A DNA stretch of 64,000 nucleotides from Herbidospora solisilvae (GTDB lineage Bacteria; Actinomycetota; Actinomycetes; Streptosporangiales; Streptosporangiaceae): positions 1 through 64,000 of the forward strand of contig NZ_WXEW01000014.1 of the NCBI RefSeq assembly GCF_009901565.1, in the 5' to 3' direction. Shown in pieces: positions 35,301-42,702 of this stretch (positions are counted from its first letter, which is position 1; every line of letters begins with the position of its first letter). The notes below the pieces were generated by a model, which was not told the DNA's origin, made no database searches, and worked only from the letters and a program-made list of their open reading frames with translations. The position numbers and the translations under genes are program-made.

Positions 35301-35476
35301 CGCGCTTCGACCCGGTCGACGACGCTCTCGACTATGGTGGTCGTCTTCCCGGCCCCGGGACCCGCCAGAACCAGCAGCGGCCCGCTCTCATGGGCCACCA
35401 CAGCCCGCTGATGCTCGTCGAGCACAGGACCGGGACCCCGTCCCACGCCCCCACGCCGCACCAGCCGATAGCTCAT
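32312..35476 (-). CDS. adnA: AdnA helicase-nuclease subunit
   Basis: The 1054-aa protein has Walker A GPGAGKTT (39-46), VVFVDEYQDTD, GDPDQAIYGFRGA, LTAHRAKGLEWD and FYVAATRPRRR. A nuclease domain follows with FGNVIHA, KGRVDRVE, IIDIKTG and HPQLGVYQ. Cysteines in EKFTKCGL and at 1035, 1038 and 1044 fit an Fe-S cluster of the AddB/RecB nuclease type. With AdnB it forms the actinobacterial end-resection machine. ATG at 35476 lies 19 nt after the GH20 gene on the same strand. Confidence 0.94.
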   Translation of the reverse strand: MSYRLVRRGGVGRGPGPVLDEHQRAVVAHESGPLLVLAGPGAGKTTTIVESVVDRVEARGVDPERVLVLTFSRRAAGELRDRVTARLRRTTRTPLALTFHSYAYALLRREALEAGQPPPRLLTGPEQLLEVRRLLHGELEDGARQWPEAMREWLKTRGFAEEVRDFLARARERGLDGPALVELGHTHGRSDWVAVGRFAARYQERFDLDPIWTLDYAELIREAAALLADGPVRDRERAAYDVVFVDEYQDTDPAQEQLLRGLAGDGRDLIVVGDPDQAIYGFRGAEVRNILDFSERFRTADDAAAPVVALRTCRRMGEDLLAASRRIAGRLPVPPGWRDTSHRDLHAVDGLEPGEVRVVIADSVSQEAAVVADTLRRAHLLDGVPWQRMAVLVRSATRQVPMLRRALHTAGVPVVVTGDEGPLITEPGVRPLILLLKAAARPESLDVATAEELLTGPLGGTDMIGVRRLRRGLRIAEHEAGIVPPRSSDELIVAAVQSPNELTLLEPHVAAPAQRLATLLATARQTVAKNLTAEDALWEVWKASGLSERWTHSSLGGGARGGQADRDLDAVVNLFDYAAKFVDRLPQAGVEVFVDDLMAQEIPADSLAAQAPDGEAVRILTAHRAKGLEWDVVVAAGVQEGVWPDLRVRGSLLGVESLVEVAGGIALDGTDAERYALGSKMLAEERRLFYVAATRPRRRLVVTAVGGEDADERPSRFLNELVPGGLENATVDDRARWLSMPALVADLRAAVCDPTRPEPMRRAAARHLARLADEGVPGADPSSWYALTEISDDRPLAWPDGVVQISPSAVEKFTKCGLRWVLETAVGTGGESVPQVFGNVIHAIAVLAAEEHTTDELAKRLDDVWDDLDFGGIWFNRKQRAVAEKMVDRFLTWHRENPRELVGFEESFTQVVSDGIVIKGRVDRVERDGDNRAVIIDIKTGTAKPRDDELDRHPQLGVYQLATVLGAFERHGMTEPGGAALLQVGKAAGTGPLAREQAQLPLADDVDPGWAQDLVTTVAAGMSANLFVAKVNDGCRTCAARFSCPVNDGGGQVC

Positions 35477-35495
35477 AACGCTCTATTGCACCAGA

Positions 35496-36986
35496 TCATG
35501 GCCATGCGATGCGCGGCGAACGGTGGTAGTCGACCCCCCATCGGTCCCAGACGGTCGCCATCGGGGCCAGGCGGGCCGCGAAGGCGTCGAACGAGCGCTG
35601 GGACTGCGGGGTCCAGGCGACCTCCGCGATGGCCGGGAGGCGGGGGAAGGTCAGGAGTTCGACGTCGTTCATCGTGACGACGGTCTCGGTCCACAGGGCC
35701 ATCTCGACGCCCTCGATGCGGTCGTCGCCGATACCGTCGATCAGGGTGGCCGGGTCCCAGTCGTAGGCGTCGTCGACCTCGGTCGTGCCGGCCCAGGTCT
35801 GGCCGATGCGGGTGGTGTCGTCGTACTTCATGTCGAGGTAGACGCGGCTGGCCGGGGACATGATGACCTTCGCGCCCCGGGCGACCGCGCGTTCGACGAC
35901 TTCGGGGCCGCCGTTGGTCTGCCAGTACTGGACCAGCGCGTTCGGCGGCAGGGCGGTCGCGCCGGCCTCCTGCCAGCCGACGACCTCCTTGCCGTTGGCG
36001 GTCACGGCCTGGGCGGCGAGTTCCACGATCTGGGCGTACTCGCGCTCGCTCAGCTTCTCGACCTCGTCGCCGCCGATGTGCAGGTGGCGGCCGGGGGTGA
36101 GGGCGGCGAGCTCCTTCAGGACGTCGGCCAGGAACCGGGCGGTCTCCGGTTTGCCGGGGCAGAGGGCCGAAAAGCCGACCTTGATGCCCGTGTACGGTTC
36201 GGGCGCCACCCCGTCGCAGGTGAGCTCCGGGTGAGCGGCCAGGGCGGCGTTGGTGTGGCCGGGCACGTCGACCTCGGGCACGACGCGGACGAACCGCTCC
36301 TGGGCGTACCGGACGATCTCGCGGTAGTCGGCGGCCGTGTAGAACCCGCCGGGGCCGCCGCCCACCTCGGTGGAGGCGCCGACCGTGGTCAGGTTGGGCC
36401 AGCCGGGGACGGCGATGCGCCAGCCCTGGTCGTCGGTGAGGTGCAGGTGCAGCACGTTCAGCTTGTAGGCCGCCATCAGGTCGACGAACCGCTTCACGTC
36501 GGCGACCGGGCGGAAGTGGCGGGCGACGTCGAGCATCGCGCCGCGCCAGGCGTAGCGGGGGCGGTCGCTGATCCGCACGCCCGGCAGCACCCGTTCGCGG
36601 GCGAGCTGACGGAAGGTCTGCGCGCCCCGGAACAGTCCCTCGGGGGTGGCGGCGCTGATGCGGGCGCCGTCGGGGCCGACGGTGAGTTCGTAGCCCTCGG
36701 CCCCGGCCTGGGAGGCGTCGAGGTCGAGCCTGATCCGGCCCGCGGGGCCGGTGGTGAGCTCCAGGCCGGTGTCGGCCCTGACGCCACTGACGAGCTGGGC
36801 GGCGACCGCCGGCTCCTCGGAGGTGACCGCGTCGCCGGGTTCGAGCGTGAAGCCCTGCTCCAGGCGGGTCACCGAGGCGGGGTAGGGCACGAGGGAGAGC
36901 TGAAGGGGTTCCGCCGGAGTCCCCGGAGCACACGACGTCACCAGCATCACCAGTCCCAACGAAAGCCGCCGCCACACGACCCTCAT
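35496..36986 (-). CDS. GH20 beta-N-acetylhexosaminidase lipoprotein
   Basis: The product of about 496 aa has a signal peptide with lipobox VTSC (C19), an N-terminal GH20b-like domain and a TIM barrel. HLHLTDDQGWR marks the barrel start, VPEVDVPGHT follows, and the catalytic pair is the D-E of HIGGDE. The enzyme removes terminal GlcNAc or GalNAc from chitooligosaccharides or peptidoglycan-derived sugars outside the membrane. ATG at 36986 gives a proper signal peptide; a start at 37007 would place charged residues before it. It lies 19 bp before adnA. Confidence 0.92.
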   Translation of the reverse strand: MRVVWRRLSLGLVMLVTSCAPGTPAEPLQLSLVPYPASVTRLEQGFTLEPGDAVTSEEPAVAAQLVSGVRADTGLELTTGPAGRIRLDLDASQAGAEGYELTVGPDGARISAATPEGLFRGAQTFRQLARERVLPGVRISDRPRYAWRGAMLDVARHFRPVADVKRFVDLMAAYKLNVLHLHLTDDQGWRIAVPGWPNLTTVGASTEVGGGPGGFYTAADYREIVRYAQERFVRVVPEVDVPGHTNAALAAHPELTCDGVAPEPYTGIKVGFSALCPGKPETARFLADVLKELAALTPGRHLHIGGDEVEKLSEREYAQIVELAAQAVTANGKEVVGWQEAGATALPPNALVQYWQTNGGPEVVERAVARGAKVIMSPASRVYLDMKYDDTTRIGQTWAGTTEVDDAYDWDPATLIDGIGDDRIEGVEMALWTETVVTMNDVELLTFPRLPAIAEVAWTPQSQRSFDAFAARLAPMATVWDRWGVDYHRSPRIAWP

Positions 36987-37026
36987 TGGATCACGTGACG
37001 GCGGCAATAGGAAAGTTTCTTTAACG

Positions 37027-39915
37027 TTATCCGGTGAAGACGTGGTCGACCAGGCGGGCGGTGGCCTTACCGGAGTCGTGCGGGGCGTACGTCCGGGCGA
37101 AGGCCGCGTAGCGGTCGGCGAGCCGGACCGAGACCGAGTCGATGGTGCGCAGCACCTCGACCACCTCGGCCGAGCTGGCCAGGCGCGGGCCCGGTCGCTG
37201 GGCCTCCAGGTCGAGGTAGAGGCCCCGGTTGGTCTTGTACTTGTCGATGTCGGGCGTGAACAACACGATCGGCCGCCCGGTGGCGACGAAGTCGAACATG
37301 CTGGAGGAGTAGTCGGTGACCAGCACGTCGGCGATGACCAGCAGGTCGGCCATGTCGGGGTAGGTCGTGACGTCGATCGCGAACCCGCCGAGCGACTGGA
37401 CGTGCGGGAACGCCTGCATCATGTGCCCGCGGACCAGCACCACGTGGTCGTCGCCCAGCGCCCGCTGCGCGTCGGCCAGGTCGAGCTTGACGGCCGCGTT
37501 GCGGCGGTCCCAGTCGCGGAAGGTGGGGGCGTACAGGACGACCCGCTTGCCCTCGGGGATGCCCAGCCGGCGGCGGATGGCCGGGGCCAGCGCGTCGCGG
37601 TGGAACAGCACGTCGTTGCGCGGGTTGCCGCACTCCAGCAGCTCGCCCTCGTAGCCGAACGCCTTGCGCAGCACGCCCGACGCCCACGGCGACTGGGAGA
37701 TCAGCAGGTCCCACTGACGGACCTCGGTGGTCTGCCGGGCGTACACCGGCGGGCGCGGCTCGCGCCGCATGTGGGGCAGGTCGCGGCCGATGTGCTTGAC
37801 CGGGGTGCCGTGCCAGGTCTGGACGTAGACCTGGTCGTCGCGGGCCCGGAACCACGGCGGCAGGAACTGGTTGGCCACGATGTAGCGGGCGCGGGCCAGG
37901 GCCTCGTAGTGCTCCCGGCTGCCCTCCCGCACGACCGTCGGCACGATGCCCTCGCCGAGCCCGAGCTCCGCCGAGCCCGGGGGCACGAAGGCGCCGTCGC
38001 GGACGACCCAGATGTGCTCGCCCTCGTCGCCCCGGCGCACCCGCTCCTCGTAGATGGCGCGCGGGTTGTCGGAGTAGGACCGGCCGTCGAAGGAGGCGTA
38101 GACGGTGGCCTGGCGGATCGGCTTGGCCTTCTCGGCCGGGTAGAAGGTGCGGCTGAGCGCCCAGACCCCGGCCGCGCTGCGCTCGTCGCCGGGCCGCTCC
38201 TCGGCCGCCACCAGGACGGGCACGTCGTAGCGGGTGGCCACGAACCGGTAGACCCGGCCGCCGACCGTGCGCTGCTCCTCGTCGATGGTGTCGAGGGCGG
38301 CGTGGTCGACCCGGACGGGGACCATCGCGGGGCCGTACTTGCCGGGCGGGGCGACCGACATGGTCCAGGTGCCCTCGACCAGCGGGGTGGTGTCGCCGAA
38401 GCGGGCCATCGCGCCGGGCGCGAACTCCACGGTGAAGGCGGTGCCCTCGCGGCGCAGCGGCACCCGGTAGGTCAGCCCGCCCCGGTGCCGCAGCACCAGA
38501 TCGCGCTCGCCGGTCTCGGCGGGGTAGTCGCCCTCCAGCGTGAGGACGCCGTCGCGCCAGGCCATCGCCTTGATGACGGGCAGCACCTTGTGGCCGGAGA
38601 TGACCACGCGGTCGCGCCGGTCGCCCTGGACGGTGATCTCGCGGTCGCCCAGCAGCAGCCGGGTCTCCGGAGTGCCCTCCAGCATGACCGAGGCCGCCGG
38701 GTCACCCTTGGGCTCGACCCAGAGCCGCCGCGCGTCGGCGGTCAGCAGGGTCTGCACGCTCAGCGAGAGCGAGAAGACGCTGCCGCCCTCGGCGGGGGTG
38801 AACTCGGCCGGCATGCGGTGGCCGCCGACGCGGGCCTTGCCCTTGCTGACGGGACGTCCCGGCAGGAAGCCGGTCAGCTCGATCTGCTCGCCGTCGAGCT
38901 TGACGCCGGTCAGCTCGGCCCGGGTGGGCTGGAGCACGACCTGGAGCGCCTTGTCGGAGGTCCAGACGGGCCGCACCCACCAGCGGTCGCGGGTCCTGCG
39001 CCCGGCGGGCCGCTCGACCCGGCCGATCGACGGGCCGCGCAGCACGCCCTTGGCTCGGGCGGCGCGCGACCAGATCACGATCTCGGCCCGCCAGGTGGTG
39101 GTGTCCTGGACGGTGTGGCGGCGCTTGAGCATGCGCTTGCCGCCGCGGACCAGCGCCCGCACCCCGGCCCGCCAGCGCAGCGAGAACGGGTTGAGCTCGG
39201 CCTGGAAGCCGGCCCAGTCGTAGTTGCAGCCGGGCTCGCGGGCGTCGTGGGTGGCCTCGGGCCGGAAGACCCGGGTGGTCTTGAGGGTGACGGGCGGCAG
39301 CCAGCGCGGACCGCGCAGGACCACCGTCGCCCGGTTGAAGCGCCGCGACCGCACCGACAGGCCGGCCAGGTAGGCGTGGCCGGTGATGCGGAGCTTGCCG
39401 CCTTCCCAGGTGATGTCGTCGATCTGGGTGACCGGCACCATGTCGGCGGGGCGCAGGCGCAGCAGCGACTGGTCGGGGACCTCCACGGGGAGGTCGGCGT
39501 ACCAGCGCAGGCCCTTGCGGACGCGGCGGGACGGCTCGGCGGCCGCGGCGGCCAGCTTGGCCAGCGCGTCACCGTCGGCGAGCGTCTTGGTGTCGGAGGT
39601 CTCGACCAGGTGAAAGGCCACCCGGCGGCCGACCGGCAGGTCGCGCTTGACCTTCGGGTCGACGGTGGCCAGATAGGGGCGCAGCACCTCGATGGCCTGG
39701 GCCCTGCGGGCGGGCCCGCGCTTGGCGGCGGCGTCGAGCCGGGCGCCCAGGCAACCGGCCAGCACCTCGGCGTCGAGCCGGGCGCGTTCGGCGCTGCTCA
39801 GACCCTCTGCGCGGATGAGCTCCACCAGGGCGTCGAGTGGCTCGCCCCGGTCATAGAGCTCCTGGACAGCCCGCAGTCGATCGGCGACGGAATCGCCCTG
39901 GCGAGCGGGTGTCAT
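37027..39915 (-). CDS. CDP-glycerol glycerophosphotransferase family (TagF-like) polymerase
   Basis: The 962-aa protein has an N-terminal helical region (to about 120), a long beta-rich middle and a C-terminal GT-B CDP-glycerol transferase domain. The domain carries TWHGTPVKHIGRD, VVLYAPTFRDWD and VTDYSSSMFDF, motifs of TagB/TagF enzymes. Such enzymes extend poly(glycerol phosphate) or similar teichoic chains at the inner face of the membrane. No CDP-glycerol synthase or teichoic exporter is adjacent. ATG at 39915 is the likely start. Confidence 0.9.
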   Translation of the reverse strand: MTPARQGDSVADRLRAVQELYDRGEPLDALVELIRAEGLSSAERARLDAEVLAGCLGARLDAAAKRGPARRAQAIEVLRPYLATVDPKVKRDLPVGRRVAFHLVETSDTKTLADGDALAKLAAAAAEPSRRVRKGLRWYADLPVEVPDQSLLRLRPADMVPVTQIDDITWEGGKLRITGHAYLAGLSVRSRRFNRATVVLRGPRWLPPVTLKTTRVFRPEATHDAREPGCNYDWAGFQAELNPFSLRWRAGVRALVRGGKRMLKRRHTVQDTTTWRAEIVIWSRAARAKGVLRGPSIGRVERPAGRRTRDRWWVRPVWTSDKALQVVLQPTRAELTGVKLDGEQIELTGFLPGRPVSKGKARVGGHRMPAEFTPAEGGSVFSLSLSVQTLLTADARRLWVEPKGDPAASVMLEGTPETRLLLGDREITVQGDRRDRVVISGHKVLPVIKAMAWRDGVLTLEGDYPAETGERDLVLRHRGGLTYRVPLRREGTAFTVEFAPGAMARFGDTTPLVEGTWTMSVAPPGKYGPAMVPVRVDHAALDTIDEEQRTVGGRVYRFVATRYDVPVLVAAEERPGDERSAAGVWALSRTFYPAEKAKPIRQATVYASFDGRSYSDNPRAIYEERVRRGDEGEHIWVVRDGAFVPPGSAELGLGEGIVPTVVREGSREHYEALARARYIVANQFLPPWFRARDDQVYVQTWHGTPVKHIGRDLPHMRREPRPPVYARQTTEVRQWDLLISQSPWASGVLRKAFGYEGELLECGNPRNDVLFHRDALAPAIRRRLGIPEGKRVVLYAPTFRDWDRRNAAVKLDLADAQRALGDDHVVLVRGHMMQAFPHVQSLGGFAIDVTTYPDMADLLVIADVLVTDYSSSMFDFVATGRPIVLFTPDIDKYKTNRGLYLDLEAQRPGPRLASSAEVVEVLRTIDSVSVRLADRYAAFARTYAPHDSGKATARLVDHVFTG

Positions 39916-39966
39916 AAGGGGGCACCACCCTTCGGATGACCGGTGTTTCAGAAATGGTAATGCCGG

Positions 39967-40272
39967 TTAAAGGGGGATTCCGTCCCATCGTGCCTCACGC
40001 ATCAATGCGCGTTCCCCTTTCACCGGTGTTCCTTCCGTACGCCACCTGCGGAGACATTCGGCCTCCAGCCCCGGCGGCGGGCTCCCATCGGTTCTGATCA
40101 CGCGCCACCACGGGACGCCTCCGCCCCACGTGGCCATCACCCGCCCCACCTGCCGGGGCCCGCCTTCACCGAGATATTCGGCCACGTCGCCGTACGACAT
40201 GACCTTCCCGGGCGGGATCCGGTCGACCAGGTCGAGGACCCGGTCGGCGAAAGGGGGCGGGTGTCCGTTCAT
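39967..40272 (-). CDS. Alkyltransferase-like protein (ATL, MGMT family)
   Basis: The 101-aa protein matches the DNA-binding C-terminal domain of O6-alkylguanine transferases: GKVMSYGDVAEYLG, RQVGRVMA and the arginine-finger region. The active-site PCHRV is PWWRV (54-58), with W55 where the alkyl-accepting Cys should be. It should therefore bind alkylated guanine without repairing it and hand it to nucleotide excision repair, as known for ATL proteins. Its ATG overlaps the stop of the upstream gene. A similar gene is at this locus in mycobacteria. Confidence 0.9.
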   Translation of the reverse strand: MNGHPPPFADRVLDLVDRIPPGKVMSYGDVAEYLGEGGPRQVGRVMATWGGGVPWWRVIRTDGSPPPGLEAECLRRWRTEGTPVKGERALMREARWDGIPL

Positions 40273-40628
40273 TGGCTCCAGCTCGTCGGTCCGGCGTAGA
40301 GGAGGTCCTCCAGCTTGCCGAATTCGATGTCGCCCTGTTCCAGAATTCCGTCGCGGACGCCGTAGACCTCGCCGTCCTCACCGACCAGTCGCCCGCCCAG
40401 CAGCTCGGCGACGCGCGCCAGATGGGCGAGGTGCCAGTCGGATTCCGGCGAGCCGAACAACCGGCCCGACCATTCGGCCACCCGGTGGCCGTCGTCGCCA
40501 TGCCGCGCGACGACCTCTCCCGCCTCGGCCGATCCGCGCACCTCTAGGTCGGAATGGCCCGACAGCGCCCGGACGAGTTCGGCGTAGGCGAGCGCTGATT
40601 CACGCTCGACGCGCAGCTCGTAACCCAT
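40269..40628 (-). CDS. Hypothetical protein coupled to ATL, 119 aa
   Basis: The protein is not recognised. It is a soluble acidic alpha/beta protein with YELRVERESALAYAELVRA at the start and LEDLLYAGP near the end; there is no signal peptide or clear catalytic motif. ATG at 40628 is preferred over the longer open frame to 40679. The stop overlaps the ATG of the alkyltransferase-like gene, so the two are made together and may work in the same DNA-damage response. Confidence 0.7.
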   Translation of the reverse strand: MGYELRVERESALAYAELVRALSGHSDLEVRGSAEAGEVVARHGDDGHRVAEWSGRLFGSPESDWHLAHLARVAELLGGRLVGEDGEVYGVRDGILEQGDIEFGKLEDLLYAGPTSWSQ

Positions 40629-40695
40629 GAGGCGCGACGATAGCGAACCTTTGCCCCTTGTTGTGATGAGAAAGGGCAAGTTTCCCTCTAAGTCG

Positions 40696-41823
40696 TCATC
40701 TCCTTCTGCGGGCCAGCAGTCCCGCGAGAAGGCCGAAGGCGGCCAGGCTCAGCACGGCCACCGTGCCGAAGACCCACAACCGGAGCGGGTCGGGGCCGGG
40801 CGGTCGCGGGCCGTCGGACTTGGGGCCCCCGCCGAAGTAGAGGTCACCGGCGACCGGCACGGCCTCCTGGTATCTCGCCAGCTCACCGGCCCGGCTCAGC
40901 GCCCTGCCCGCGTTCACCACGCCGAAGCCGACCTTGTCGTCGTAGCCGTTGCCAGGGTGGGGCCCGGCCGAGTCGGACATCGACCGGGCGACCAGTTCGG
41001 CGGGCAGCCGGGGGTATTCGGCCCGGATCAGGGCGGCCACCCCGCCCACGAGGGCGCTCGCCGCCTGGGTGCCGTTCACCGCCAGCTGCCGGCCGCCCAC
41101 ACGGCCCGCCGGGATGCGCACGCCCGGGGCGGCGACCAGGACCGAGAGGTTGTCGGAGCTGCCTGGGGCGCGCACGCCCGCGTCGTCGACGGCGGCCACC
41201 CCGATCACGCCGGGGAACCCGGCGGGGAACTGCCAGTAGGAGGTGCCGTTGGCGGTGGACGAGGGCCACTGGCCGATGTCGCCCGCCCCCGAGACGATCA
41301 CCACGTCGCGCTGGAGGGCGTAGGCGACCGCGTCGCGCTCGACCCGGCCGACGCCGAAGATGCCCATCGGCACCACGATCACCTGGGCGCCGTGGTTGAC
41401 GGCGTAGCGCACGCCGCGCGCGATCGGGCTGTCGAGCGGGGTGCCCTGCGCGTCTTCGGGGTCGACCAGCCCGCCTTCCAGGGGCATCGAGGTGATCGGC
41501 ACCGACAACACCGTGGCCTCGGGCGCGGTGCCCTGCCCGCCGCCGCCGGTCCCGTTCCCGGCGACCAGCCCGGCCAGGACGGTCGAGTAGTCGTTGGTGC
41601 GCATCTCGTCGCCCTCGAAGAGGGTTCCCGTCATGTCGGGGGCCTGGACGACGCGGCCCTTCAGCTCGGCCGGTTCGCCGACGCGGTCGTGGAGCAGCGC
41701 CACGGTCACCCCGGCGCCCTTCGTCTTGGCCCAGGCGGCGTCGACGCCGAGGTCGTCGAGGGGGGCCGGGGCCGCCGCGACGGCCAGCAGCGCGGCCACC
41801 GCCAGGGCGGCCGCCCTCAGCAC
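40696..41823 (-). CDS. Catalytically dead S8 peptidase-like (mycosin-like) membrane protein
   Basis: The 375-aa protein has a signal peptide, a subtilisin-fold domain and a C-terminal helix followed by ARRRR, the layout of mycosins. Aligned with its active paralogue at 42703-43902, the catalytic Asp is H45, the His is Y79, the oxyanion Asn is D182 and the Ser is Q253. All four key residues are lost while the framework (AAPGVRIPAG, GGVAALIRAEYP, VGFGVVNAGRAL) is kept, so it is a pseudoprotease under selection. GTG at 41823 overlaps the upstream stop in GTGCTGA. Confidence 0.88.
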   Translation of the reverse strand: MLRAAALAVAALLAVAAAPAPLDDLGVDAAWAKTKGAGVTVALLHDRVGEPAELKGRVVQAPDMTGTLFEGDEMRTNDYSTVLAGLVAGNGTGGGGQGTAPEATVLSVPITSMPLEGGLVDPEDAQGTPLDSPIARGVRYAVNHGAQVIVVPMGIFGVGRVERDAVAYALQRDVVIVSGAGDIGQWPSSTANGTSYWQFPAGFPGVIGVAAVDDAGVRAPGSSDNLSVLVAAPGVRIPAGRVGGRQLAVNGTQAASALVGGVAALIRAEYPRLPAELVARSMSDSAGPHPGNGYDDKVGFGVVNAGRALSRAGELARYQEAVPVAGDLYFGGGPKSDGPRPPGPDPLRLWVFGTVAVLSLAAFGLLAGLLARRRR

Positions 41824-42650
41824 TCGTTCCCCTGGGTGCAGCGCGGCACGTCGGGCTCCTCGCCCAGCGACCGGGCCACCCGGCCGCCGAGGGCCTGCGC
41901 GGTCGGCCACAGCTCGCTGTGCAACAGCTCCTCCTGCGGGATCGCGTCACGGGTGCGTCCGTCGGTGTACCCCGCGGTGTAGAAGACGATGTACGGCCCC
42001 ACCCCGACCCAGCCCGACCGCTGCCGCTGGGCCGCGCCGAACAGGTCGGTCACGGTGCCCGGGAAGGCCACCGGCCGCACCCCGACCCGGTCGTCGATCG
42101 GCAGTTTGGCGGCGGCGGAGGTGCGGGCGTCCTCGTCGGCCATGACGGCCACGCCGATGGTGATCGCGAAGGCGCCCGACTGGTCGACGTAGGTCGCCCG
42201 GAGCAGCGACCGGCACGACACCTCGCGGAAGACCGAGGCGACCGAGCGGTCGACCCCCGCCCAGCAGGGGATCTCGGGCGCGATGCCGACCCGGCGGGCG
42301 AACTGCTGCGAGCGGGCCAGGCCGACGTATTCGAGCTCGTCGGGGAAGACCATGGACGCCGGCCAGTCGTGCCAGCGCCGCGCGACGTCCTCTTTCACGT
42401 AGTCGGCGCGTTCCTGGCCGGTCAGGGGCCGGGAACGGGTCTCCTGGACGATGCCGACCCCGGCGATCACCGCGTTGACGGCCGCCACCAGCACCGCGGC
42501 CGTCAGCAGGCTCGTGACGATGCCGCGGCGGCGGATGCCCTTCTCAAGCTCCCGCCGCTCCTCGGCCGCCTTGACGGCCGCCGCGCGCCCGCGCGTGGCC
42601 GGCCATGGGCGCACCCGCGTTCGCTGGGCTCGCGGCTGCTGTGGCGACAT
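41817..42650 (-). CDS. One-TM extracytoplasmic protein, partner of pseudoprotease
   Basis: The 277-aa protein has a basic cytoplasmic N-terminus (residues 1-42), one membrane helix (about 43-66) and an extracytoplasmic domain with four cysteines. The domain has no known family that I can name. It is a paralogue of the protein at 43896-44615: both contain ARRW..WPA..FP..L.Y, ARRVGI.PE..C, SLLRATYVD/GLIRATYLD and a C-terminal cysteine. It is coupled to the pseudoprotease by a GTGCTGA overlap. Confidence 0.8.
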   Translation of the reverse strand: MSPQQPRAQRTRVRPWPATRGRAAAVKAAEERRELEKGIRRRGIVTSLLTAAVLVAAVNAVIAGVGIVQETRSRPLTGQERADYVKEDVARRWHDWPASMVFPDELEYVGLARSQQFARRVGIAPEIPCWAGVDRSVASVFREVSCRSLLRATYVDQSGAFAITIGVAVMADEDARTSAAAKLPIDDRVGVRPVAFPGTVTDLFGAAQRQRSGWVGVGPYIVFYTAGYTDGRTRDAIPQEELLHSELWPTAQALGGRVARSLGEEPDVPRCTQGNEC

Positions 42651-42702
42651 TCCTCAATGTTACGCCGAAGACTCCATACGCCAACGATTCGGTAGAGGTC
42701 TC

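Noticed and set aside
32276-35677. Very long plus-strand open frame opposite adnA
   Set aside because: Composition artefact of high third-position GC; adnA on the minus strand has complete helicase and nuclease motifs.
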